64,000 nt of DNA from Dysosmobacter sp. (GCA_026169195.1 JAPFEH010000006.1:23243-87242); one strand, 5' to 3'. Counted from the first letter of the stretch, positions 34,158 through 43,963 are shown. Numbers and translations are program-made. The notes: generated from the sequence alone by a model not told the origin.

Positions 34158-36215
34158 ATGAGCTTTTTGAAGAAAAAGCGGGACACGGCGCCGGAGGTTT
34201 CCGCAGCGCCGGCTGACGCTGCGGAGGTTGGTTCCGCGGCAGATGTGGAAGCGGTCATGAAAAAATATGACCGGGAATCCAATGTGCGGGTCTGGGAGGG
34301 AGTCCCCGGGATCATTGTCAAGGCGCTGATGGCGTCCTTCTCCCTGTACTGCCTGTATCTTACCCTGTTTGATACCAGCCTGCCGGAGTTCCGGCTGACC
34401 ATTTTTCTGGCGCTGATTATCATCATCGGCTACCTGAACTATCCGGCCAGACGGGGACATGTGCGGGCCAACTATATGCCATGGTATGACATCGCCATCA
34501 TGGTGATCGGCTGCCTGCCCTTTTTCTATTTCGCCTTCAATGCCAGCACCATTGTCAACACCAGCTATACGGTGCTGTCCAAGGACCCGCTGATGCTGGG
34601 AATGGCGGTGGTCGGTATTCTGGCGCTGGTGGAGCTTTGCCGCCGCAGCGTGGGACTGCCTATTTTGTGCGTGGTGGGCGTGCTTCTGGTGTATACCTTT
34701 GCCAATGTCCGCTTCGGCAAGGTACTTTATGACCTGTTCTTTACCACCAACGGCGTGATGGGCACGCCCATCAATGTCTGCCAGAAGTACATCGTGGTGT
34801 TCATCATTTTCGGTGCGTTTCTGGAACGCACCGGCATTTCCAACTTCTTCATCAATCTGGCCAACTGTGTGGCAGGCGCTGCCGCCGGCGGTCCGGCCAA
34901 GGTGGCCGTGATCTCCTCCGCTCTGTGCGGCATGGTCTCCGGATCTTCTGTTGGCAATACCGTTACCACGGGCTCCGTGACCATTCCCATGATGAAAAAG
35001 ACCGGCTACCGGGGTGAATTTGCCGGCGCTGTGGAGGCTGCGGCTTCCACCGGCGGTCAGATTATGCCTCCGATCATGGGCGCCGCTGCCTTTTTGATGG
35101 CGGAATATACCGGCATTCCTTACGGAAGGATCGCTGTGCTGGCGATTCTGCCTGCCGTGCTGTATTTCACCGGAATTTTCATGGCAGTCCATCTGGAGGC
35201 CAAAAAGCTTGGCCTGAAGGGTATTCCCAGAGAAGAGCTGCCCCGCTTTGGCTCTCTGGTGAAGCGGATCTATCTGCTTGCGCCGCTGGTGGTGCTGGTG
35301 GTGCTGGTGACCAAGGGTACCCGCACGATGCAGTCCTCCGCGGCTCTGGCGATTCTTGTCACCATTGTTGTGGGACTGATCGGAAACGTGATCAACGCTG
35401 CATCCGCCGCGCGGAAGGGCGAGAGTTTTGCCCGGCATCTGGGCCGTTCTCTGGTATTCCGGAGCGAGGAAGCTGAGAGCATTTCCCTTATGAAGATCGT
35501 GGATGCGCTGGAAGCCGGCGGAAAGGGGACCATCACTGTGGCTGCTGCCTGCGCCATGGCAGGCATTGTGGCAGGCTGCATTACCTCCACCGGTCTTGCC
35601 AACACCATCCTGCGCGGCATCGTGTCCCTCTCCGGCGGCACGGTGATCGTGGCGCTGTTCCTGACCATGCTGTGCTGCATTGTGCTGGGCATGGGCGTAC
35701 CTACCACTGCCAATTACTGTATCATGGCCTCCACCTGCGCGCCCATCCTCATGAGTACAGAGATCGGCGTCCCCATGCTGGCAGCCCATTTCTTTGTGTT
35801 CTACTTCGGCATTGTGGCGGATATCACGCCGCCCGTGGCTCTGGCGGCATACGCCGGCAGCGCCATTGCCAAGGCACCTCCCATGAAGACTGCGATGAAC
35901 GCCACCAAGCTGGCCATTGCGGCGTTTATCGTGCCCTATATTTTCGCGCTGAATCCAGCCATGCTTTTTATCAACGTGACCAGCGTTTTTCAGGTGGTGC
36001 AGATTGTCGTCACCTCGCTGTTCGGCTTGTTTGGCGTGGCGGCGGCTTTGAACGGATTCCTCTATAAGCAGATGAACCCTCTGCTGCGGATTGTGCTGGC
36101 GGCCGGCGGTCTGTGTATGATGATCCCCGGCACCCTGACCGACGTGATCGGTTTGGCGGTTGTGGTGGGAATCATTCTCTTCCAGCGCGCTTCTGCGAAG
36201 CGCACTGCTGCCTGA
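34158..36215 (+). CDS. TRAP transporter fused permease (4TM/12TM)
   Basis: A 685-aa polytopic membrane protein combining the small DctQ-like and large DctM-like subunits, as usual for TAXI systems. The N-terminal 60 residues are cytoplasmic, then about 16 hydrophobic helices follow; DctM signatures include GGPAKVAVISSALCGMVSGSS and GMGVPTTANYCI. Uptake is secondary, driven by ion gradient. I chose ATG 34158 (AAAAGGAGAG upstream). It is translated from the TAXI operon and ends in a clear terminator. Confidence 0.93.
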   Translation: MSFLKKKRDTAPEVSAAPADAAEVGSAADVEAVMKKYDRESNVRVWEGVPGIIVKALMASFSLYCLYLTLFDTSLPEFRLTIFLALIIIIGYLNYPARRGHVRANYMPWYDIAIMVIGCLPFFYFAFNASTIVNTSYTVLSKDPLMLGMAVVGILALVELCRRSVGLPILCVVGVLLVYTFANVRFGKVLYDLFFTTNGVMGTPINVCQKYIVVFIIFGAFLERTGISNFFINLANCVAGAAAGGPAKVAVISSALCGMVSGSSVGNTVTTGSVTIPMMKKTGYRGEFAGAVEAAASTGGQIMPPIMGAAAFLMAEYTGIPYGRIAVLAILPAVLYFTGIFMAVHLEAKKLGLKGIPREELPRFGSLVKRIYLLAPLVVLVVLVTKGTRTMQSSAALAILVTIVVGLIGNVINAASAARKGESFARHLGRSLVFRSEEAESISLMKIVDALEAGGKGTITVAAACAMAGIVAGCITSTGLANTILRGIVSLSGGTVIVALFLTMLCCIVLGMGVPTTANYCIMASTCAPILMSTEIGVPMLAAHFFVFYFGIVADITPPVALAAYAGSAIAKAPPMKTAMNATKLAIAAFIVPYIFALNPAMLFINVTSVFQVVQIVVTSLFGLFGVAAALNGFLYKQMNPLLRIVLAAGGLCMMIPGTLTDVIGLAVVVGIILFQRASAKRTAA

Positions 36216-36230
36216 TTGTCAGTTCTCAAC

Positions 36231-36264
36231 AAAAAATCGTCTCCATTTTTGGGGACGATTTTTT
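36231..36264 (+). terminator. Terminator of the TRAP operon
   Basis: AAAAAATCGTC / GACGATTTTTT stem with a 12-nt loop and T-tract, 16 nt after the permease stop. The A-tract upstream makes it potentially bidirectional. Confidence 0.85.
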
Positions 36265-36334
36265 GCAACCAATTGCAGGGCGCTTTCGTCTATATCATGA
36301 AAGAGTCAGCGCAAAACTGTAACCGTTTTGTTGT

Positions 36335-36374
36335 TGTATTCAAACCGGAGCTGTACTAGCATACATGGTACAGA
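36335..36374 (+). promoter_or_regulatory. Candidate promoter with overlapping operator for the efflux operon
   Basis: TTGTAT, 17-bp spacer, TAGCAT (36335-36363) precedes an RBS and ATG 36401. The inverted repeat CTGTAC-N11-GTACAG (36352-36374) spans the -10. A repressor there would block transcription. The promoter match is modest; the palindrome is clear. Confidence 0.4.
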
Positions 36375-36400
36375 ACAGTCAGTGAAGGAGAAGTGTTGAT

Positions 36401-38080
36401 ATGTCTGAATTGATGGAAAAGGAGCAGCAGATCCAGACAGTGCCGGAAACCGGCGCGCAGGATGCGGCGCCTGCCGGAGAGGGAAAAAAGAAGCTTTCCC
36501 GCAAGACTCGCCGCCGTATCATCCGCTGGGTGGTGATTCTGGCAGTCCTGATTGCCCTTGCGGTGATTTTGGCAAAAACGCTGGGCGGAAAAGGCGAAGG
36601 AGAAAGCGAAATCATCACGGATATGGTGCAGTATGGAGCCATTACCTCTACCGTGGAGGGCAGCGGTCTGCCGAAGGCGAAAAAGAGCGAGACCATCACC
36701 CTGACCACGGCCGGCACCGTGCAGGAGGTTCTTGTGACGGAGGGCCAGCAGGTTACTGCGGGGACCCCGCTGTTTGTGGTGGATTCCGAGGCTGCCCGTA
36801 CTGCGGTGGAAAAGGCCCGCGAGGACGTAGAGGGTCGAGAAAAGCAACTGAGTGTCCTGCAAAAAGACCTTGCCGGCCTGAACCTGACGGCGCCCCATGG
36901 CGGAAAGATCATGCTGGGAGAGGATGCCCCACGGCTGCAGCCCGGCGAAGAGGTCACCAAGGGAACGGTGGTTGCGGAACTGAACGATGATACCAAAATG
37001 CGTCTGGAGCAGTATTACAGTTATGCCTATGCCGGAGATCTGCACGCCGGACAGAAGGTGGAGGTCTCCATTCCTGCGCTGATGTCCACAGTGACGGGGA
37101 CCGTGGAGGCGGTCCACATGGTCAGCCGCATCACACCGGAAGGCTCCAAGCTGTTTGCTGCGGAGATTGTGCTGGAGAATGAGGGTGTGCTGGCCAAGGA
37201 TATGGCGGCGTCTGCTGTGGTGAATGTGGATGGCGAAATGGTCTATCCCTATGAGCCGGGCAAGCTGGAGTATTACCGCACCACGACCTTGAAAACCACG
37301 GTCAACGGCACGGTTCTGGCAAATCATCTGGTGAATTACCTGCAGGTGTCTGCCGGACAGCTGCTGATGCAGATCGACGGCGAGGACAGTGAAAGCGAAA
37401 TCTTCACCGTGCAGCAGAGTCTGGAGGAGGCCCGCAAGGCGCTGGAGACGGCTCAGAAGAATCTGGACAACTGCAACGCGGTAGCGCCCATTGACGGAAC
37501 GGTCATGAGTCTGGCGATCCAGAACGGGCAGGAGGTGGAAGCCAATACGGCTGTCATCACCATTGCCGACACCTCGGTGATTTTGGTGGAGGCGACTGTG
37601 GACGAGCGGAATATCAGTTATGTCAAGCCCGGAATGCCGGTGGAGATCGACCAATGGGGCAACAAATTCACCGGCATCGTAGAATCGGTGAGTTTGAACT
37701 CCAAGGCGGAAAACGGCGTTGCCAGCTATCCCTTTGTCATTGCCGTGGACAATCCGGACGGATCCATGATGACCGGCAGCTACATCAGCTACTCCATGGT
37801 GGCAAGTGAGAATGACAACTGTCTGGTGGTTCCCATCCAGTGTGTCAAGTCGGTGCCGCTGGAGGACGGATCCGCTGCCGATGTGGTATACGTAAAGGCA
37901 GATGACCGTCCGGAAAATGCCATTGAGGTCACCACACCGGTAGATGGCGTGCCGGAGAAGGGCTTCTGGCCTGTTCCTGTGGAGATTGGCTTGTCTGACC
38001 AGTATAACGTGGAGATCAAGTCCGGTCTGGAGGAAGGAATGGAGGTCTTTACCACTGCACAGACCACCGCAATGTGGTAA
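36401..38080 (+). CDS. HlyD/MacA-like efflux adaptor with two repeated halves
   Basis: A 559-aa membrane-fusion-type adaptor. A Glu/Lys-rich cytoplasmic N-terminus (about 42 aa) leads to one transmembrane helix (WVVILAVLIALAVILAKTL). Two lipoyl-like segments follow, VQEVLVTEGQQVTAGTPLF and TVMSLAIQNGQEVEANTAV, with coiled-coil stretches and beta-barrel parts (VDERNISYVKPGMPVEIDQ). The internal repeat makes it larger than standard MacA (about 370 aa). It is followed 9 nt later by the ABC ATPase and then the permease, as in MacAB and YknXYZ systems that export peptides, antibiotics or stress molecules. Confidence 0.88.
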   Translation: MSELMEKEQQIQTVPETGAQDAAPAGEGKKKLSRKTRRRIIRWVVILAVLIALAVILAKTLGGKGEGESEIITDMVQYGAITSTVEGSGLPKAKKSETITLTTAGTVQEVLVTEGQQVTAGTPLFVVDSEAARTAVEKAREDVEGREKQLSVLQKDLAGLNLTAPHGGKIMLGEDAPRLQPGEEVTKGTVVAELNDDTKMRLEQYYSYAYAGDLHAGQKVEVSIPALMSTVTGTVEAVHMVSRITPEGSKLFAAEIVLENEGVLAKDMAASAVVNVDGEMVYPYEPGKLEYYRTTTLKTTVNGTVLANHLVNYLQVSAGQLLMQIDGEDSESEIFTVQQSLEEARKALETAQKNLDNCNAVAPIDGTVMSLAIQNGQEVEANTAVITIADTSVILVEATVDERNISYVKPGMPVEIDQWGNKFTGIVESVSLNSKAENGVASYPFVIAVDNPDGSMMTGSYISYSMVASENDNCLVVPIQCVKSVPLEDGSAADVVYVKADDRPENAIEVTTPVDGVPEKGFWPVPVEIGLSDQYNVEIKSGLEEGMEVFTTAQTTAMW

Positions 38081-38089
38081 GGTGGCGCT

Positions 38090-38785
38090 ATGCTGATTGA
38101 AATTAGAAATGTATATAAAATCTATGGCGAGGGTCTTGAGAGCGAGGTTCGGGCGCTGGACGGTGTGAGCCTTGCCATTGACCGGGGAGAGTTCGTGGCG
38201 ATCGTGGGGCAGTCCGGTTCCGGTAAGTCCACCATGATGAACGTGCTGGGATGTCTGGATATTCCCACCCGCGGTGACTATTTTCTGGACGGAACCGATG
38301 TTCGGGAACTGACGGATAAGGAACTTTCCCGCATCCGCAATAAGCAGATCGGATTTATTTTTCAGCAGTATAATCTGATCCAGAGTCTGACGGTTTTGGA
38401 AAATGTGGAGCTGCCCCTGATCTATCAGGGAATCGGCGCCGACCGCCGCAGGGAGCTGGCGCTGCAGGCGCTGGATCGGGTGGGGCTTTCGGAACGGATC
38501 AAGCATAAGCCGGTGGAGATGTCCGGCGGCCAGCAGCAGCGGGTGGCCATTGCACGGGCCATTGCCACCAGTCCGCCCATCATCATGGCGGATGAGCCCA
38601 CCGGCGCGCTGGACTCCCACACCGGTCAGGAGGTGCTGCGGTTTTTGCAGCAGCTCAACCGAGAGGGAAGCACCGTGATTCTCATTACCCATGATAACGG
38701 CATTGCCGCCACCGCCCGCCGGTGTGTCCGGCTGCAGGACGGGAAGATCGTGGAGGACCGGCAGCAGGAGGTGGATTGGCTGTGA
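38090..38785 (+). CDS. MacB/LolD-type ABC transporter ATPase
   Basis: A 231-aa ATPase. Walker A is GQSGSGKST, the Q loop [20 protein letters not shown], the signature MSGGQQQRV, Walker [14 protein letters not shown] and the switch His in LITHDNG. The conserved [15 protein letters not shown] and the LolD/MacB-type sequence place it in the family that powers FtsX-like permeases. Its stop overlaps the permease GTG (GTGA). Confidence 0.95.
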   Translation: MLIEIRNVYKIYGEGLESEVRALDGVSLAIDRGEFVAIVGQSGSGKSTMMNVLGCLDIPTRGDYFLDGTDVRELTDKELSRIRNKQIGFIFQQYNLIQSLTVLENVELPLIYQGIGADRRRELALQALDRVGLSERIKHKPVEMSGGQQQRVAIARAIATSPPIIMADEPTGALDSHTGQEVLRFLQQLNREGSTVILITHDNGIAATARRCVRLQDGKIVEDRQQEVDWL

Positions 38786-40032
38786 ATATTCGGCAGGCCA
38801 TGAAGATGGCGTGGAAGTCCATTCTGGGAAAAAAGGGCAGGTCTTTTCTCACCATGCTGGGCATCATCATCGGCATCGCCTCGGTCATGACCATCGTCTC
38901 TGTTGTGAACGGGCAGAATGAACAGTCCCTGAAGCAGTTTGAGGCCATGGGCACCAACCGGGTGCAGGTCTCTTTGTCGCTTTATAATGGGCAAGACGCC
39001 TTTGACGAGCTTTATAATTACTGCAACAGTCTGGGCAGCGATCTGGTGCTGGGTGTGACACCGCAGGGGTATGCCAACGCCACGGTGGTTTACGGCACAA
39101 AAAACAGTATGGCCATGCAGAAAAATGAGGAGCAGATGTGGAGTGATGACGGCGGCGGGGTCCGCACGGATCTGGAGCTTCCGCCTCAGATGTTCTACGG
39201 CAGCGATCAGTACGGCATCTGCAACAATTTTCAAATCTCCAAGGGGCGGGAATTGAGCTTTCTGGATATCCGCAATTATAATCAGGTCTGCGTGATGGGA
39301 GCGCGGGCTGCCAGAAACTTTTTCGGATATGCGGATCCCGTCGGCAAGGATCTCTCTGTAAACGGCTATCCGTTCAAGGTGGTGGGCGTCTATGCGGAAA
39401 AGGATCCGGACAGCCCCTATTCGCAGGATAATATCATCGTGTTTCCCTATACGGCCAGCCGTCTGCTGGGTGGCAGCGGAATCAGCGAGTTTGTGGTGAA
39501 GGCGGCTTCCAGCGAGGCAACTGCGGAAGCCACGGCCAGACTCAACAGCTTTCTCAGCGGACTGACCGCCAACGGGGAAAAGGGTTGGGGCAATGCGTAC
39601 AGCGACAACCAGTGGCAGGACTCCATGAACGAGCAGGCTGCCATGATGAGTCTGGTGCTGGGCGGTATTGCGGCCATCTCCCTGCTGGTGGGCGGCATCG
39701 GCATCATGAATATCATGCTGGTAACGGTGACGGAGCGGACAAGAGAAATCGGCATCCGCCGCGCCATCGGCGCCCAGCGCAGCAGCATTGTTACGCAGTT
39801 TTTGATCGAGGCAGCCATGCTTTGCGGAATAGGCGGCGTGATTGGAATTATGCTTGGTACCGGCGCGACCCATTTGGCCGGAAAATTCTTGGTAAAGCTG
39901 AATATCTGGCCCTCGCCGGGAATTACGCTGGGGGCATTTTTGCTGTCGGTGGCGCTGGGGATCCTGTTTGGCATCTATCCGGCAGCCAAGGCATCGAAGC
40001 TCCAGCCTGTGGAAGCTCTGCGGGCGGAATGA
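38782..40032 (+). CDS. MacB-type ABC transporter permease (FtsX domain)
   Basis: A 416-aa permease with the MacB layout. The N-terminal helix follows [27 protein letters not shown], then a periplasmic core domain of about 220 residues and three C-terminal helices with [20 protein letters not shown] and [24 protein letters not shown] 38782 (AGGAGGTG upstream) overlaps the ATPase stop. With the HlyD adaptor it should form a MacAB-like tripartite or two-part machine; no TolC-like outer component is visible in the window. Confidence 0.93.
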   Translation: MNIRQAMKMAWKSILGKKGRSFLTMLGIIIGIASVMTIVSVVNGQNEQSLKQFEAMGTNRVQVSLSLYNGQDAFDELYNYCNSLGSDLVLGVTPQGYANATVVYGTKNSMAMQKNEEQMWSDDGGGVRTDLELPPQMFYGSDQYGICNNFQISKGRELSFLDIRNYNQVCVMGARAARNFFGYADPVGKDLSVNGYPFKVVGVYAEKDPDSPYSQDNIIVFPYTASRLLGGSGISEFVVKAASSEATAEATARLNSFLSGLTANGEKGWGNAYSDNQWQDSMNEQAAMMSLVLGGIAAISLLVGGIGIMNIMLVTVTERTREIGIRRAIGAQRSSIVTQFLIEAAMLCGIGGVIGIMLGTGATHLAGKFLVKLNIWPSPGITLGAFLLSVALGILFGIYPAAKASKLQPVEALRAE

Positions 40033-40045
40033 GGAGGAAGATCGT

Positions 40046-42070
40046 ATGAAAAAAAGATTGTTGACGGCGCTGCTGGCGGCGGTCATGTTCTGCACCACGC
40101 TGGCAGCTCCGGCGGGCGCTGCGGGAAGCACCCGCTTTTCGGATTTGACGGACAGCGGCGTTACCACAGCGGTGGAAAGCCTGCGGCTGATGGGGGTGCT
40201 GGACGGTTACGGGGACGGCACCTTTCGCCCCGACGGAAAGCTGAATCGGGCACAGTTTTGCAAAATGCTGACCTATGTCATGGACGGCGGCAGCGAATTG
40301 GGCCGCTACCGGACCGTGACCATTTTTCCGGATGTGAAGCCCTCTCACTGGGCTGCCGGTTATATCAATCTGGCAGCCAAGGGCAAGGGCGTGATCTCCG
40401 GCTTTGCCGACGGGCGGTTTTATCCGGAGCGAACCGTGACCATCGGGCAGGCTGTGACCATTCTGGTGCGCCTGCTGGGCTATAAGGATGAGGATGTAGG
40501 CGGCGTGTGGCCGGACAGCTTCATGGCTGTGGGCGCCACCATCGGTCTGACTGACGGAATCGGCGCTGCCGGAAATGCCCCGCTGACACGGGCGCAGGCG
40601 GCAAAGCTCTTTATGAACCTGCTGGTGGCGCAGAAAAAGGATGGCGGGACTCTCTATGAGCTGAGCGAGGAAACGGAGCTGTTGTCCGTAGACGGCGGCA
40701 GCGGGGTCCTTAAAACCTCGGACGGAAAGAGCTATCCCATGGCACATCCTACGGCATCCACGACGCTGACCGGCGCGCGGGGACGGGTGGTGCTGAACAA
40801 GGGAAAAGCACTGACCTTCCTGCCCCAGTCTGCCGGAAGCACCGGCAATGCGGATGCGGCGGTCATTGTCTACGAGGATCGTTCCGCCGCGGGCTTCCAG
40901 ACGCTGGCGGGCAACAGTGATTACCGGATCTATAAGAACGGAACGCTTGCCACTGCAGGCGATCTGCGGAAAAATGACGTTGCAACCTACTATCCCGCCA
41001 CCAATTCTATTCTGGTGTGTGATACGCGGGTAACGGTGTACTATGAATCCTGCGAACCGAATCCTGCGGCGCCCAGCAAGATCAAGGTCTTGAACGGCAC
41101 GGAGCTGCATGTGCTGTCTACGGCCAGAGATTCTCTGGCGGAGTTCAAACCCGGAGACCAGATGACGCTGCTGCTGACAGCGGACGGTCAGGTGGCCGGC
41201 GCGGCGAAACCCAGCGGAAACGCGGGACGCGGCAACGCCATGGGCGTGGTCACGCAGGAAGGCAAGATCCAGCTGCTGTGCGGCACAAGCACCATTGAGC
41301 TGGCTGCCGCAGCGGAGGAGAAGTACCTGGGTCAGGTGGTTCGGGTCTCTTCCGGTGATAAGGGCAAGATCAGCCTGAATATCCAGAGCGGCAACGTCCG
41401 GGGCGATCTGGACGTGAGCAAGCGGGAGCTGGGCGGCAAGCCTCTGACGGAGAATGCCATGGTCTTTGACGGCGGCAAGCTGATCGCACTGAGCCAGCTG
41501 AACGCCGGACTGATTCCCAGCAGTCAGATCCAGTATGCCCGCACCAACTGGGCAGGTCAGGTGGATCTGGTCGTGCTCAACCGCAAGACCGGAGAGATCT
41601 ACGGTCGGGTGTTCTGGGAGACGACGTCCACAGACGAGCTGGTAGAGGATGCAAACGGCAAGAAGCCCGGAGACGATGGGTATGTTGAAACCACGGAAAC
41701 GAAATACACGGAGAAGATCGGCGTCCGCTTCGGCAACGGTGCTGACGACAAGGTCGGTCCCTTCAAGATGCGGTACAACGTCCAGAACGGAGACTATGTG
41801 GCGGTTACGCTGAACCGCGGCAATACCGGCTTCTCCAGTCTCATAGAACTGACCAAGCTGGATGATGTTTCCAAGAGCTCTTGGATCGGCCAGAGCGCCG
41901 TGACCTTCGGCGGCAGAACCTACGAGGTTCCGGAGGATGTCCTGTGCTACAATGTGGACAGTCAGGAATGGACGACGCTGGAAAAGGCGCTGGCTTATGC
42001 GGAAACCGCTGACCTCTTTGCAAAGGACGGCGTGATCCGTGTGGTGGAAGTCCGGCACAGCAGCAAATAA
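40046..42070 (+). CDS. Secreted three-SLH-domain protein at the end of the efflux operon
   Basis: A 674-aa protein with a signal peptide (MKKRLLTALLAAVMFCTTLAAPAGAA), then three SLH motifs (RFSDLTDSGVTTAVESLRLMG; IFPDVKPSHWAAGYINLAAKG; VWPDSFMAVGATIGLTDG) to about residue 210. The remaining 460 residues are beta-rich and unknown, with repeated strand-turn modules and no catalytic motif I recognise. It starts 13 nt after the permease stop with GAGGAGG and is followed by a strong terminator, so it belongs to the efflux operon. It may be a wall-anchored extension, ligand acceptor or assembly partner of the exporter. Confidence 0.85.
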   Translation: MKKRLLTALLAAVMFCTTLAAPAGAAGSTRFSDLTDSGVTTAVESLRLMGVLDGYGDGTFRPDGKLNRAQFCKMLTYVMDGGSELGRYRTVTIFPDVKPSHWAAGYINLAAKGKGVISGFADGRFYPERTVTIGQAVTILVRLLGYKDEDVGGVWPDSFMAVGATIGLTDGIGAAGNAPLTRAQAAKLFMNLLVAQKKDGGTLYELSEETELLSVDGGSGVLKTSDGKSYPMAHPTASTTLTGARGRVVLNKGKALTFLPQSAGSTGNADAAVIVYEDRSAAGFQTLAGNSDYRIYKNGTLATAGDLRKNDVATYYPATNSILVCDTRVTVYYESCEPNPAAPSKIKVLNGTELHVLSTARDSLAEFKPGDQMTLLLTADGQVAGAAKPSGNAGRGNAMGVVTQEGKIQLLCGTSTIELAAAAEEKYLGQVVRVSSGDKGKISLNIQSGNVRGDLDVSKRELGGKPLTENAMVFDGGKLIALSQLNAGLIPSSQIQYARTNWAGQVDLVVLNRKTGEIYGRVFWETTSTDELVEDANGKKPGDDGYVETTETKYTEKIGVRFGNGADDKVGPFKMRYNVQNGDYVAVTLNRGNTGFSSLIELTKLDDVSKSSWIGQSAVTFGGRTYEVPEDVLCYNVDSQEWTTLEKALAYAETADLFAKDGVIRVVEVRHSSK

Positions 42071-42086
42071 AGCAGAGAAACGAGAA

Positions 42087-42121
42087 AATTCCGGAGCACG
42101 CAAGTGCTCCGGAATTTTTCT
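42087..42121 (+). terminator. Terminator of the efflux-SLH operon (bidirectional)
   Basis: AATTCCGGAGCAC / GTGCTCCGGAATT with a GCAA tetraloop and TTTTTC. The A-tract on the other side lets it also serve the convergent minus-strand gene ending at 42154. Confidence 0.9.
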
Positions 42122-42153
42122 TTGCAGGGAGAGAAGCGATCAGGAGGTGCCAG

Positions 42154-42948
42154 TCAGTGTCGGGGGTGTGCGTCGGAAATCCGGCTGTCTGACAGGGTAA
42201 AGACCGCCTTTGTGATCCAGAGAAAGACCAGCAGCACCAGAAGCGGGAGCACACAGTTGACGATCAGCAGCACGGCGACTGCGTCGATGAAGTTGCTCAG
42301 CGCGGTTTCCATGGCGCTGACTGCGCCGGAGACGCCGTTTGCGATGTGCTGGCCGATCTGGGACAACCAGTTGGAGGAGCTGCTGCCGTCTGCGGTTTCC
42401 TGCTGATCGGGCGTGCCTTTCAGCTCGCTGGCAGAACGTTCTGCTTCTTCCAGCGTCTTTTGCACTTCAAAGGTTTCTTCCACCAGTGCGCCCACCTGAA
42501 GGCTCACGGGAACGACCAGACAGATCATGACCCCGAAAACAGCCAGACGGATGGCGAGCCGCTTGAGAAACGGTCGGGGGAGAAACTGGTAAAGAATGCC
42601 CAGAAGACAGGCGGCGGGAATGAGAACGGTAAAGGTCAGGCTGCCGGTCAGCGTCAGAAGAAACTTTTCCAGCAGAATGGCGCCAACAGCCAGCAGCAGG
42701 TAGGAGCTGAGGTCCATGATCTCGTTGGCGATGGGGGTGGTGGCATCTCCGGGAACTGCGGAAATGGCGGCGGAGGCGGCGGCTGTGGCGGCTGTCAGCT
42801 CCACTACGGTGACCTTTTTTTCGTCCAGCGCCGCAATGGAGCGGGCATGGAAGGTCGGGGAGGAAGCGATGCCGGAAAGCCAGCCGACAGACAGCAGCAG
42901 GATCCCTGCAAGGCACAGGCTGATGAAGCCCTCTTTTTTGCGTTCCAT
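42154..42948 (-). CDS. Polytopic membrane protein of unknown function
   Basis: A 264-aa protein with an N-terminal hydrophobic helix (LCLAGILLLSVGWLSGI), then an Ala/Thr-rich stretch and four further helices (LLLAVGAILLEKFLLTLTGSLTFTVLIPAACLLGILY; LAIRLAVFGVMICLVVPVSL; AVAVLLIVNCVLPLLVLLVFLWI). A charged SELKGTPDQQET loop is outside or inside. I do not recognise a family. ATG 42948 (GAGGAGGG upstream) follows the hydrolase stop by 4 nt, so they are co-transcribed. It could be a partner for lipid or envelope handling, but this is speculation from proximity. Confidence 0.75.
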   Translation of the reverse strand: MERKKEGFISLCLAGILLLSVGWLSGIASSPTFHARSIAALDEKKVTVVELTAATAAASAAISAVPGDATTPIANEIMDLSSYLLLAVGAILLEKFLLTLTGSLTFTVLIPAACLLGILYQFLPRPFLKRLAIRLAVFGVMICLVVPVSLQVGALVEETFEVQKTLEEAERSASELKGTPDQQETADGSSSSNWLSQIGQHIANGVSGAVSAMETALSNFIDAVAVLLIVNCVLPLLVLLVFLWITKAVFTLSDSRISDAHPRH

Positions 42949-42952
42949 CGGG

Positions 42953-43915
42953 TCATCCCTCCTCTGCGAGCGCGGCGGCATCCTGACCGCGGAGCGTTTC
43001 TGTCATCCAGTTCAGAAGATCTTCGTATACGGTTTCCCGACAGTCCTCGTTCAGAATCTCATGGCGCAGTTCCGGATACAGCTTCGTGGATACATCCCGC
43101 ACACCGGCGCGGCGGAAGCTGCGGCAGACCCGTGCGACCCCTTTGCCGCAGTCTCCGACCGGATCCATCGCGCCCGAGATCAGCAGGATGGGGGTGTTCA
43201 GGTTCATTTTTTTCAGATTCTGCGGCTTGGTGATGAAGTCCAGCCCCCGCAGCATCTCCCGGAACAGGCCGGCAGAGGCGGGGATGCCGCAGAGGGGATC
43301 GGCGATATAACGATCCACGTTGTCTTGACTGAGGGAGAGCCAGTCAAAGCCGGTGCGGTTGGGAGCAAATTGACGGTTGTATGCGCCGAATACCACCTGT
43401 TCTACCAGCGGGCTGGGCTGATCCTGTCCCACACGGCGCGCTTCTTCGGCGGCGAGGAGCCTGCCCGCAGCAATGACGGGCGGAGCCATCTGGCCGGTGC
43501 CCATGAGAATGGCGCCGTCGATTCCGCCGGGATAGCGGATGAGATAGGTGCGGACCACAAAGGACCCCATGGAATGGCCCAGCAGAACATATGGGACGTG
43601 GGGGAACCGGGCTTTTGCCAGTGCCCGCCGGCGGTCAATGTCATCCACCACATGGTTCCAGCTGCCTTTTGGCCCGAAGTACATCGGGGCGGCGCCGGCG
43701 GACACGGAGCTTCCGTGTCCGAGATGGTCGTGACCCACAACGGCAAAGCCGTGTTCTGTCAACCATGCCGCAAAGGGTTCGTAGCGCAGAATGTATTCAG
43801 CCACTCCGTGGGAGATTTGCAGGACTGCCCGGACTTCTCCCTCCGGAAGCCACTCCACGGCGTGGATCGGCGTCCTGCCGTCAGAAGAGAGAAACGTAAA
43901 TTCATTTCGTATCAT
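42953..43915 (-). CDS. Alpha/beta hydrolase, monoacylglycerol-lipase-like
   Basis: A 320-aa serine hydrolase. The nucleophile elbow is GHSMGS, with SGAMDPVGD (Asp) and LRHEILNE (His) completing the triad; [17 protein letters not shown] and [10 protein letters not shown] are signatures of the lysophospholipase/monoacylglycerol lipase group. There is no signal peptide. It is divergent from glpK, and a near-perfect palindrome lies between them, suggesting joint regulation. Glycerol release from monoacylglycerol followed by GlpK phosphorylation would be a sensible pathway; that is inference. Confidence 0.88.
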   Translation of the reverse strand: MIRNEFTFLSSDGRTPIHAVEWLPEGEVRAVLQISHGVAEYILRYEPFAAWLTEHGFAVVGHDHLGHGSSVSAGAAPMYFGPKGSWNHVVDDIDRRRALAKARFPHVPYVLLGHSMGSFVVRTYLIRYPGGIDGAILMGTGQMAPPVIAAGRLLAAEEARRVGQDQPSPLVEQVVFGAYNRQFAPNRTGFDWLSLSQDNVDRYIADPLCGIPASAGLFREMLRGLDFITKPQNLKKMNLNTPILLISGAMDPVGDCGKGVARVCRSFRRAGVRDVSTKLYPELRHEILNEDCRETVYEDLLNWMTETLRGQDAAALAEEG

Positions 43916-43932
43916 GGAAAATGCCGCCTCCT

Positions 43933-43963
43933 TGTGGTATCATGATTGCATCATCATACCACA
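43933..43963. promoter_or_regulatory. 31-bp palindrome between hydrolase and glpK
   Basis: TGTGGTATCATGAT-TGC-ATCATCATACCACA, 14-bp arms with one mismatch, centred between divergent starts (43915 and 43995). Both strands carry TATGAT/TATCAT-type boxes inside the arms. A shared repressor or activator operator is likely. Confidence 0.65.

Noticed and set aside
34140-35789. 549-aa minus-strand ORF opposite the TRAP permease
   Set aside because: His/Gln-rich shadow of a membrane protein gene; no coding evidence.
36356-38692. 778-aa minus-strand ORF opposite the efflux genes
   Set aside because: It spans adaptor and ATPase on the other strand, which carry clear motifs; this frame shows none.
39923-42103. 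726-aa minus-strand ORF opposite the SLH gene
   Set aside because: The plus strand has signal peptide and SLH motifs; the minus frame is a shadow.
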